Shown piece after piece: positions 24,251 through 34,695 of a stretch of 64,000 nucleotides of DNA (positions are counted from its first letter, which is position 1; every line of letters starts with the position of its first letter). The notes below the pieces were generated by a model. The model made no database searches. It saw nothing but the letters and a program-made list of their open reading frames with translations, and was not told where the DNA came from. Both the position numbers and the translations under genes were made by a program. Where the stretch lies: NCBI RefSeq assembly GCF_020085105.1, contig NC_058051.1, positions 6,064,501 to 6,128,500 on the forward strand. Direction: 5' to 3'. This stretch comes from Siniperca chuatsi. Lineage: Eukaryota > Chordata > Actinopteri > Centrarchiformes > Sinipercidae.

Positions 24251-24565
24251 GTGTTTAATAATAGATTATATAGAACATTTTAAATTTACATGCTGAAAAT
24301 GTGAACATAGAGAAGGCAATTTCTGAAGAAATTGCGGTGTGAATGCTGGATGTTGAAAAGCTGACGCTAAATTGAAATGATGGCTTTAAAAGAATAATAC
24401 CAATAATACATGAAAGATGTGGAACATTATAAGGTCTGAAAGGAGTTTTTTCGCAGAAAGGATCAACAAGTACACGAGTTGAAAAATGCATAAAAAAGTG
24501 TAGGAAGGAATTTGAATAGTTCGGAAAATGGAAATGGGTGGAAGGATGCAAAATATCGTGTAAGC

Positions 24566-24765
24566 TATAGGAGCTAAACTGCATTACTTGACTGATGGCT
24601 GGGAGCTAATCTGCATCTCTGGATTAACTTTGTATGAAAAAGCAGCTGAAGAAGTATGAATAATGGCTGGGCACTAAACTGCATTGCTTCACTAATGGCT
24701 GGGAGATAAAACTGCATTGCTGGCTTAAGTTTGCATGAAGAAGTAAGTGAAGGACTATGAAGACG
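24566..24765 (+). repeat. Degenerate tandem array (AATGGCTGGGAGCTAAACTG unit)
   Basis: At least three or four diverged copies of a roughly 35-65 base unit with 'ATGGCTGGGAGCTAAACTGC' followed by ATTGCTT or CATCTCT. Two copies continue into 'GGATTAACTTTGTATGAA' / 'GGCTTAAGTTTGCATGAA'. Confidence 0.65.
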
Positions 24766-25111
24766 TGGAAACATGGGAAGGGTCTAATTAGTATATTTAG
24801 GATTCAAAAGTTGAATAAACCTCATATTGCCTTAAAAGATATAAAACATTTCAAGGTCTGAATGGAGTTTCTATCTGAAAGTATAAATGAGCAGATAAGA
24901 TTGAAAATGCTTGAAAAAGTCCTGCTTCTAGCTCAAAGACTGTAACTCTTTTTGCCTAAGTTAAAATACGGTAAGAAAGAGGAGACCCTGCCGAAGGGGC
25001 GACCGGCACAAACTTTCCTATGTTTTGATGTATAAATAATGTATGTGGAGTGAAAACTGTAGGAGTGAGAGCAAGTTTAAGAGAAGATTTTTAGATAAAT
25101 TTACTGCTCCT

Positions 25112-25790
25112 TTGCACTGTAATAATAATAGTAATAAAACTGTATTTATAGAGCACTTATCAAAACAAAGTACAAAGTGCTTCACAACAAGTGAAATAAA
25201 ATACCACAGTGAATGATGAAATATAAAGAAATAAAATACACAAAAGCAATAAAATAAACAGCCAGTTCAGATAAAATCAGGATATGCTTTCAGATAAAAA
25301 TGCGTTTTGAGACGAGAGTTAAAAGAAGACACTTACTCAGACAACTAAATTTCTTCAGGCAAGTTGTTCCAGAGCCTCGGGGCCTTGATGGCAAAATCTC
25401 TGTCCCCCTTAGTTTTCATCCTGGACTCAGGAACAGACAAAAGACCCCTGCCCGAAGATCTCAAACTATGTGAAGGTTCATAAGGGATTACAAGGTCTAA
25501 AATATAGTCTGGAGCCAGGCCATGAAGAGCCTTAAAAGTAATCAACAAGATCTTAAAATCAATCCTAAAACAAACAGGGAGCCAGTGTAAAGAGGCTAAA
25601 CCAGGTGTGATGTGGTCGTACCTCTTGGTCCTGGTTAAAAGCCTAGCAGCTGAGTTTTGTACAGTCTGCAGTCGTGTCAAAGTTTTTTGATTAAGACAAG
25701 TGAACAGGCTGTTACAATAATCGAAGCGTGAGGAGATAAAAGCATGCACAACAGTTTCTGCATCAGTACTGTAGCGCTGAACTTGCCGCC
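25112..25790 (-). mobile_element. 5'-truncated L2-like LINE (C-terminal end)
   Basis: The minus-strand frame (25345-25866) is open for 173 codons. It reads as the LINE C-terminus: HAFISSRFDYCNSL, RLQTVQNSAARLL, ASLHWLPV, FKALHGLAP and LWNNLPEEI. The 3' end carries the 'TTTATAGAGCAC...AAAGTGCTTCACAA' tail and an ATT repeat. It is much less decayed than the copies at 1.1-3.0 kb and 7.6-8.2 kb. The frame's first residues come from the host repeat, so the true 5' break is near 25790. Confidence 0.82.
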
Positions 25791-26350
25791 CCACACACAC
25801 TAATTCAAAAATCTCAGAAGGTCTGAAAATTGCATGAATTTTGAACTGCGACTGTGTAAAACGCACGAAAGCTATGAAAAAGTTGAGTTAATCTGAGGAA
25901 GTCCCAAGGGTTGTGAACGTTTTAAATGTTGAGTGGAGTTTCTATATGTGTTTGAATGAGAGGAAAGAGGTTGAAGATGATGATAACTTTACTTCAAACA
26001 AAGTTGAATATTCTGAATACTTCTAATGGGATTTGAAAAGTTATTTATTGAAAAAATACCAAGAATGTATGGAAGATGTGGGCCACAGCTGAAAGTATGA
26101 ATGAGCAGTTAAGAGTTGAAAAAGTGGGTAAATGTGGACATTTTGATTAGCATTTTCTGGAAAATCTGGAATATTTTGGAAAGTATGAAAGGTATGAATG
26201 AGAAATAGCCAGCATGTCCTAATTGAGCTGAATGTTACGATGTTTTAATGAAGTCTCTACGTTGAAAAATGTGGGAGGAGTTAAGTGCCAAAAAAGAATA
26301 ATAAAGAATTTTTTTGCGGAGAAGAACATATGTTGTGAATGCTTTCAGCA

Positions 26351-28512
26351 ATCACACCACCAAGGGAACATGACAATCAGTATGCAATGCTTAGATACTG
26401 AGTACACAGTGATAATGCATGAAACATTAAAGCTAGCTGTAATGTAACCTGTTGGACATGTTAGCCGATATAGGGCTTCTGGGGAGGTGAAACCAGACAT
26501 CTCAAGGTGCTTTTCTACTTTCCAACACCCATTTGCTCTACACCTCAACAACTACCAGCAGCACTACGTCAGTTTTTCCAAAACCTCTTTAGTCTTCATG
26601 TGGATGGAAGAATGGGTTCCTGGAGCAAGCACCCAGCATGTCTACACTTTCCGTCTGCATTCTCTCTTTACTGTCAACAAGTGAGGTGCCAGAGCTGATA
26701 GAAGGTCTCTGTTGAACTTATATAAAAAGCCCACATCCAATATATGCTAAAGGTGAGATGTGGAAATGCATGTTAACAGAACAAAGGGGAAAGAGTCTAG
26801 TTTTGGGGTAAATGGGATATTTTTGACTAAAATTTAAGAGCTTAGGGCTACAAATACTGCAAATGCTGTGATATTTGCACAAATATATGTGTAATCTCTC
26901 ATTTGTAGTGTATAGTTCAGCCTCGCTATGTGAGATGTAGACTCTAAAAAACCACAATGCTAATAAATTGTACTACAAGCACAGACTGTATATTAGGTTT
27001 TGGTCCGGTCACCTACTGTATTTCTTAGATATCTAGGACAGAGGTCATATCTAGGTCTGACAGGTGAGGTTCAGAAGGACTTCAAAACAAAGCAGGTAAA
27101 CACAAGAAATATTGGTCAGCTTATGAGGGTCTATTTTACAGTTTACTGTAAGCCAGTTTAGGTAATCAACTTATCTTTATGGGCCATGACTGCAAAACAG
27201 TCACGTTCTTCTTCAATTAATCTTTGCCTCTGCGGCTCTTACTGTAGACTCTCTGTGCTTTTTCTTGCCAAGTCATTTATTGAGGAAGAGGAAAGTATAT
27301 TCTCCTATTATTCATATTGCTCCTTATCAAGGTCACATTATCATTAAGAAATTATCTACATAGGATCTACATGGCTTTCTTAGAAATTAAGATGAGTTAA
27401 AGCAGGTTGCAGACCTCTCACTGCTTTCCAAAAGGTTTCCAAAAGGTTATCACCGTTCTAAGAATAGCTTTCCAAACAAGGGTCCTACTTTTGAACTCAC
27501 CTCAAGCAATATTTCTGTTTGGTGTGAGATTAGCATTTTCCAACACACTGACCTTCACTGTCAACATGCATTTATTATGGTTATATTTATGTGGCGTCTA
27601 TTTTATGCATCATTGCATACAGGGAAAATTACTGTTGGAAAATGATGACATAAAAAACACCTGTTGTCACACACTCTGTTACTCACCATGAATGTAAATA
27701 TATTGGATGCAGCTTATCATTTTGGGGTGACAGTTAAAGTAAGTAAGTAGTAATAAAGTCAACTGCATTTAAATAGATACAAATGCATGAAAAGCAGTAA
27801 AGGTTTTGGTTTGTACACAATCACATTTTTTTTTTACTCCAAACACTTTTACATTTTGCCTGAAACTCTTCTTATAATTAATATTTACTCAAAATGATAG
27901 GTTCTGTTCTTTATCTACTTAATATTACATTATTTTGATGCATATTGTAATTCTACTACTGATACTTCTGTCTACTCTGTACATACAGCACTAATGTCTG
28001 TCTGTCAGTCCTGGATGTGGAATCCCCCCCCTTTTTTTTTTCAATGAAAAGGTTTTTTTGTTGAGTTTTTCTCTATCCAAGTTGAGGGTCTAAGAATAGT
28101 ATGTGTTGTTCAGATTGTACAGCCCGCTGAGGCAAATGTGTTACTGATTTTAAACCTGCAGGGAGATCCAACAAACAGGGCCTGGTCAGAGGACCTACAG
28201 TTAAGCGCACTGTACTGTACTGTACTGTAGGTGGGTGTCTGTCCATGCAGAACTCTGTTGTGAATTCCCTCTGTGTTGCCCACCGAACTCTGCTCCCCAG
28301 AGGGCCAAGAGACAATTCATGCCCAGCATGACTCCCCTGATTAGATTAAGTGACTTTTCAGGTGTGCTCTGACTGACCAAGTTCTCAGTCAATGTGTCTC
28401 CAGTCCCAGCTCCTTCATGAATCACTTACAGTGTGAGTTTTCCTTCTTTATTGTTGATTTGTTATTGCTTATTTGAATTCTGCTTTGGTTGATGTGCAGT
28501 TGATCACATTTC
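26351..28512. other. Intergenic, no gene recognised
   Basis: Short frames at 26487-26698, 27407-27691 and 28073-28425 have no recognisable domain. A (GTACT)n micro-tract lies at 28209-28227. No repeat family recognised with confidence. Confidence 0.55.
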
Positions 28513-28862
28513 TGTCACGGCTCCGGTCGTGACGCCGGGTTTTCTAGCGTTCTCCTGTGTCTTTCCCTTGTCTCCTCCTCCCCTGTGTGTGTGTGTGTGT
28601 GTGATTGTGTGATCGCCAGATTGTCCCGTGTAACTCCATGGTAGACTCCAGTGCCAGTGTCTTCGCCCAGCCATCTCCAACACGCCACCTCAGCTCCTCT
28701 CCTGCCATACTCCACCTCTCCTGCCTGCCTGCCTGCCTGCCTGCCTTCCTCAGCCCTGCTATTCCACTCCAGTTTAACATCATTTGTTCATTAAAACCCT
28801 TACTAACTGAACTCTCTGTCCCTGGGTCTGCTTCTGGATCCGCTAAAAACAAAAACCTGACA
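28513..28862 (+). mobile_element. Solo LTR with 5-bp target duplication
   Basis: A 350-bp block begins TGTCACGG and ends CCTGACA (TG...CA with TGTCA/TGACA inverted ends). It is flanked by ATTTC on both sides (28508-28512 and 28863-28867). It contains an ATTAAA signal at 28790-28795, a (TG)n and a (CCTG)n tract. No gag, pol or second LTR is next to it, so it looks like recombination between two LTRs. A 5-bp duplication suits Gypsy- or BEL-type elements; the family is not decided. Confidence 0.8.
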
Positions 28863-28867
28863 ATTTC

Positions 28868-29382
28868 CATCTTATTTATTGATAGTTTGCCTTATTGTAG
28901 TGATGATTAATTACTGTAGGTTATTTGTTTGTTTGATTATTATAAATAAACCATAAATTGAGTTCATTGGAGACAGAAAATGGCCAATGAATTGCATTTT
29001 CCTCTCAAGCAGTCCACTGTTTGTTTTTCGGCATCCATTCAAACAATTGTTCAAAATCTAGATGTAGAAGATGTAGAAATGGATTGACAGCAGTCCAAGT
29101 GGGATGAAACAGACATATGAATAATCAGTGGTGATTAGAGAAGTACTCATATCCTCCTTACTTAAGGTAAAAGTACCAATACATACATACCATTATATCT
29201 GACATTATTAGTTTGTTAATACTGATGCAACAATGTATAGTTGAATTTGTTGCAGCTAATCAAGGTGGAGCTAGTTTTAACTACTTTGTCTGCAGTTAGG
29301 TAGATCAGTCCAGCAGTTCTCAAAATGGAGGTTGGGCCCCCTCCAGTGGTCACAAACTAAATCTGAAAGGTCATGAGATCAC
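28868..29382. other. Intergenic, nothing recognised
   Basis: AT-rich sequence between the solo LTR and the MITE. Confidence 0.55.
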
Positions 29383-29967
29383 TTAAAGGAGCTGTAAACG
29401 ATATAGAGTGTTGCAGGGATGACGTATTTTTGTAGGCTAATCCGGAAGTTATCATTGCTCCGGTTCCCTCGACAAAAAGCCAATGGGATCTTTCCACTGG
29501 ATTTTGGATGATTTCAGAAAATAAGCTCTGTGACACTTACACATTTTGTTCACCAAGATAATCTTCACAAATGAACATCACTTTTATGATTTTTGAAGCG
29601 TAAAAAAAAAATAATAATTTTACCTCACAGACCATCATTCGAACTTGACAGAAACAAAATAAAACTCACCAAAACAGACTTTGTTAGTCTGTCCACTGTT
29701 CCAACAATCACCAACTCTGGTTTGGTCGAAATAAATCCTTAATTCACCGCGTTAGATGAGAAAAGAACTCGCCGTTATGTCGCTCTCCTCACAGACAAAC
29801 AGACTCACATGCACTAACATGCACGCGTGGCCGGTGCAGCTGTATAAACAAAGCACAGAGGCACAACACAACGTCACTCTCTGCTCAGGACGCCATTACT
29901 CCACTATATCTTTACATGGCAAATAGTTGCTATGTTAATGTTCAGAATATCATGCAGTACTGTTTAA
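29383..29967 (+). mobile_element. MITE, TTAA-flanked (piggyBac-like), copy 2
   Basis: The same family and orientation as 10106-10573: starts TTAAAGGAGCTGTAAACG and ends near TGTTTAA. It shares the blocks CACCAACTCTGGTTTGGTCG, ATCCTTAATTCACCG and ACTAACATGCACGCGTGGCC. It is longer than copy 1 by additional sequence near the left end and around 'GTCACTCTCTGCTCAGGACG'. No coding capacity. Confidence 0.75.
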
Positions 29968-30721
29968 GTACAGAGCAAATATACTTAGTTAGGTTCCACC
30001 ACTGTGAATAATCATCACATCTGTCAAAAAACAATGTAATTCTCTGGATTTCTGTGAAAAGGAACAAGTCACAGTTTTGGGTCTTGTCAATGTTAAATAA
30101 CATGTCACAATAAGTCCTGGTCGGCACTGTGAATGTAACAGTGTAAGTAGCGTGTCCACAGGGAGTTTCTGCCACAAAAATGTGAACTGGTCGGATTCGG
30201 TGAGCACGACAGAACCAAACTCTGAGGCCTGATACTGCATAAGAACAAGCACTAAAACAAACGTAATTGTACTGCAAATACTTTAGAAGTGACATGTTGA
30301 CATTATAGTCCAGCTCCATTTTTTTTTTTATTTGGTAGATAAAAAAATATTTTACGCAAACCTGTTTTTTAATTTATTGGCCTTGATATGAGTTGCTCTA
30401 AGTCTATCATCAGAACTTGTGTAATTTATCATATCTGTCTTAAAGGTAGGCTACAGTCATTTATCGAGGGAAGTGAAATGAAATTGTTTGTCTTTAAACA
30501 GTAGACCTTGGCAGATAGAAAATGTGCGTACATTTGCATCGGCACGGAAAAAAGTAAAACAAAACTGTTTATATGTGATATAATGTGTTGTTTTTTTCCA
30601 CTCCAAAAGCTGAAAATGATTAGTTTGTTCAGTTAAACTAAACTTTATAATTTATGTTTATGGTTGAACCTATTTTTTATTTTTATTTGGATACACTGTT
30701 GATGAATTATATGCAATGCAG

Positions 30722-31015
30722 GAAAATGAGGCTGAAGAACTGGAGCAGGCAACCATGGCGATCTTTATCACTGGGAAAGAGGATCCTTTCCATCCACCCA
30801 AAGACATTAAGATAGTCATCGAAGGAAGAGAGGTCCTGAACGAGTTGCCCTCGGTTGCAACAGCTTTTGCCATGTTCTCCGGGCTCATATACACACTCAA
30901 CCTAAAACATCCAAAAAAACTGCAATACACCTTTGAATTTGTGCCTATCCTGATGGAACTTGATGGAAAAAAGATGACCCTAAAAGTTAGTAGACTGAGC
31001 ACACACTTGCACTGA
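30722..31015 (+). CDS. Terminal exon of a multicopy fish family (SAMD3-like uncharacterised)
   Basis: Acceptor ...ATGCAATGCAG then an open frame to TGA at 31013-31015. Its text (VIEGREVLNELPSVATAFAM, GLIYTLNL, YTFEFV) resembles the C-terminal part of a large, poorly described fish family often labelled 'sterile alpha motif domain-containing protein 3-like'. No upstream exons were recognised within several kb. It may be an isolated, retained or transposed exon rather than a working gene. The true end may be a donor (GTTAGT) near 30986. Function unknown. Confidence 0.45.
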   Translation, partial: ENEAEELEQATMAIFITGKEDPFHPPKDIKIVIEGREVLNELPSVATAFAMFSGLIYTLNLKHPKKLQYTFEFVPILMELDGKKMTLKVSRLSTHLH

Positions 31016-33754
31016 CTTGCTTGATTCTGTTTTCCCATTGGTGCTCACATTTTATTGTGTTTCTACAACCAACAATTTGGACCCTTTATAAGAGGCTGGT
31101 GTTTGGAGGTTGCACTTCCATGACTGCATTTTCACTGCTGTTTTTGCAAACATGTATGCCCAACATCAATAGTCTTGTCTCTGGTGTCCATCTTTTATAA
31201 ATTTGAAATTTATAAGATGTGCAATATTGTTATAATAACATGTAATTCTATTTTAGGGTGTTAAGAGGAAATGTGTTTTGTCAGAAAAACTAACCTAATT
31301 AAGTGTTACTACTAATTTGTGATGTCATCACGTCACAGTTTGAATTAATCACTCATTCATTCATTCACAAATTTGTGGGCTCAAAGAATTTATCCATTAC
31401 ATCCAAATAAGTTGTATTTAAAGATTAACTAAACACATGGTTCTTTTGCTGCCTTTTTAAAAAAAAAAGTTGAACCAACTGAGGCCTCTGTGACATTCAC
31501 AGTCTGGCGATATTCTATATTTTTGTTATTGTCTACAAATCCCATGAAAAGACCAAAACCAACAATTTGTCTCAATATTTTCCAACCTCTCCAGCCTGTC
31601 TGTAGCTCTCAGCCACAAGCCCATTGGTTCCTTCTGAAGATGTAAATCTTAAAATATATAAATAAATAAAAAGGCTAAATAATTTATTGTGAATTTGTTG
31701 GGGACTATTTTTAGCAGCAGATGAATCCACTTTCACAAGACTTATCCTTAAACAGTCTTAGTCTTAGCATCATTGATATGTGATTCTATGCAGTGTACCC
31801 TGTGGGAACTCAAGTTCATACTGTACAATTTAAAACTCTGATCTTGGTATACAGTCTTTAACACCTAAAATCAGACTCTATGAAATTAAAGGTTAAATAA
31901 ACAGTTAATAATAGTAATAATTATCTTCCCTCTAACAGTTGTTATTGACTGACTTCCACTACTTGTCCAAAATACAACAGATATTTAAAATCTAGGCGCA
32001 ATCATATGTAAATACGAAACATATTATATCTGAAATGCTGATGATGATGCGTTGAAACAGAAAAATTCCAGGTAGACTTTCACTGCAAACTCAAAAAACT
32101 CAACTCTGCTTGTCCCATTTCTGTCAGTGGAAGCACATGCAGACAGTGCCCCCATGTGGTCATGGTGGTGACATAATTGTATGCCGTTGCTTGGATGGTC
32201 TTTTACACCATTAAATGGCACATAGTAATTGAGAAAATTAAAGAAAAATTATTGACCTGAAATATGCCTCTCAGGCTGAGCTTACCCCTGTGTACCATTC
32301 CAACAAGCTCCATCAATCAAATGTTTGTATTTTGGTTGGAGCTGGTAGGTTTAGGGCCATGTTTGGGGTTGGGATCTAAGTTTAGGAGGTGGGAGATGTG
32401 TGCAGCCAGAGAGGAAGTTGTGCCTGAGAGGCTCAGCAGAGGGCAAACAATTTCCCCCTTGGAAAAACCTGTTCTGCCAGAATCCTTCTTCCCTACTCTC
32501 TCAGGGTGTGTCATTCAATCAATACAACAGTCCTCTGGTTTGACTCTTCTGTACAGACATTATTTTCAAACTAACTTATTTAGGTGACTCCTTTTTTGGT
32601 TTCAGGCCCCAATTGGACATAATGTGCGAGGTGAGGTCAGATGTACATGAGAGGTATTTTACATAATGTGCTGGTAAATGTAAATCATGGAGTTAATTTG
32701 CAATGCAGTGAACATCATGCAAAGGGAGTTCTTTTCTGGATTTTTTTTTTTTTTTTAAGTTTAAGAATGGTGCCTTAAGTGGAAAAAGAAGATTGGAAAT
32801 TGTAATAAAGTGTCATCATAGGTGGCTTAAAAGAGCAAATGATTTTTACCTCCTGCTAAATTACATTTTTTCTAGCCAGTGCCATACAAAAACAAACATT
32901 TTTACTTGCTTTTAATACGCGGAAGGAGTTGAGACGATCCTGCATAAAGTTCAGTTTGATTTAAACATATCAGGACTATGTTTTTTCAGTCTGTTTCAAT
33001 GTGAACATAAGTGCAGGCTTGTATTTTTTAAATGTAAATTCAAGATTGCAAATATTTACTATTTTACTGGACCAAGTAGACACTCTGTACTTAGTACTCA
33101 AAGTAATATGGAGTCATTTCTCTATAAAAAGACTAAAAACACATACAGGAGTCAATGTGACTTTAACACAATAGTCAGGTGCCCATATGAACACTGAAAC
33201 AGGTTTTGCTGCAATCATTCCTCCTATTCATACTGGCTGTAAAGAGATCGCTTCCTCATGCTTTTCCAGTGTATGATGGGGGACAAATCCACTGGATTTG
33301 ATTAACTCAGCCTGCTGAAGCCTCATTAACTTCAGATAAACTTTTGAATACATTTTTGCACAGGATTTTGTCCCCAAGCTCTTACACTGAAAGTACATTA
33401 AACATCTCTTAATGGCCAGTATGAACAGGAGCATTACCTCTTCAGTGTTCATGTGGGCACCTGACTATTGTTTTAAGACAGACTTGAAATTTGATCCTAT
33501 CCTGTTTTTCCCCCCCAATACAATTGGTCCAGACCCTTTGGGACACCCTGATATTGAAAAACCATGGAAACAATATATAATAGTTCTTACTCAGATATAC
33601 CCTCAATTTAAAGCAGGCACTTTTTTTAATAGTATAGAATATAGAGCAATACGGCCTCCCATACAAATGCTTAATCACACGTGTAATCACAACCCAGTTT
33701 TCAAGACATTTGCATTATAAATACCAGTAAATAGCATGGTCACACGTTAAATAC
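31016..33754. other. Intergenic, no gene recognised
   Basis: AT-rich sequence with a poly-T run at 32740-32757 and frames at 32264-32587 and 33412-33720 that lack domain character. No mobile element was identified with confidence. Confidence 0.55.
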
Positions 33755-34663
33755 TGTCCCTGGGAACCCATTTATTTATTTAAGTATGTAGGACACATGC
33801 TTTTATACAAAAATATTCCAAATACTGTACACTGGTTCTCAACATTGTGCAAAAATGTAAAAAAAAAAAAAAATAATTATTTACAACTCCAGTTAACAAG
33901 GAAAAGGTCAAGGACAGAAGAAAAAAACAGACTTAATGTCCTCAAAATGTAAATACTAATTTTGATTGAAGGTTTAACCTGGAGCCTAAAAACTTTGAAA
34001 TGTTCTCATCAGCGTTAATAAACCTCTACTTAATCTGAAATGCAAACAAATAGAAACACAGTAAACAAAAAGGTTTTTCCAGTTCGTGCTTAAACAAATG
34101 CAATGTGGAGAACGAAGTTTTACATAAAAAAAAACATGCACCGGGTTGGAACCACGGACATTATTTTCAGTTGTAAAGTACATACAAGATTGGAATGTAA
34201 CATTAAAGTTGCATTTATGTAAAATGCGCACATTGTGCAGTAGAGCTAAATCTAAATGTGAAAGTCTTGCAAGTAAACATGTTTCCATTCAAGGACAAAG
34301 AGAAAATAGTTACAACCACACATGTTCAGGTTGATAACTGAGGTTAAGTAGCTGGAATGTTTTTTTGTAGTTTTCCAAAGACACAGTGCCTTGTGCTGAA
34401 TGCTTCATAAAACAATGCTAGAAAAGAAACATAAAAACTGTTTCCAGTTTTCGTCCAATAAGAAGTGCACTACTCCCAGACATGCACACATGGCTATAAC
34501 ATGAGCCTGGTCCTCTCATATCCAAACTCTTCACCGTCGCTTTTACATCATTCATCCAGACACAAGACTCTCTTCCACATTCATTTCCTCAGCAAGTCCA
34601 TCAGCACCAAGTGTTCCGTTTTTAATTACGAAGTCTTTCCAGGCCAGGGTGTTGGTCTTTTTG
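33755..34663 (-). other. dennd2c: dennd2c 3' UTR (inferred)
   Basis: About 900 bases after the dennd2c stop, AT-rich with no frame. Overlapping minus-strand AATAAA signals lie at 33771-33780. The length is inferred from that first good signal pair and is unproven. Confidence 0.45.
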
Positions 34664-34695
34664 TCATTTAATTTGTAGGAGCTTCATCTTGTTTC
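34664..34695 (-). CDS. dennd2c: dennd2c coding exon 18 (stop)
   Basis: Completes a glycine codon, then NKMKLLQIK and TGA, parallel to the SKMKFLQKK end I recall for human DENND2C. The acceptor TTTTTTTAG is strong. Confidence 0.88.

Larger units (their letters stand above)
24300..26350. repeat. Unclassified dispersed repeat, split by a LINE
   Basis: Two flanks share style and phrases: 'GAAAGTATAAATGAGCAGATAAGA' at 24.9 kb against 'GAAAGTATGAATGAGCAGTTAAGA' at 26.1 kb, repeated 'GGTCTGAA.GGAGTTT', and many TTGAAAA words. Between them sits an L2 LINE copy (about 25112-25790). An internal tandem array lies at 24566-24765. A GC-rich block (ACCCTGCCGAAGGGGCGACC) lies near 24990. The boundaries are uncertain and the family is unknown to me. 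Confidence 0.5.

Noticed and set aside
29942..30319. 125-codon minus-strand open frame
   Set aside because: It starts inside the MITE end, has no known motif and no splice context; chance frame.
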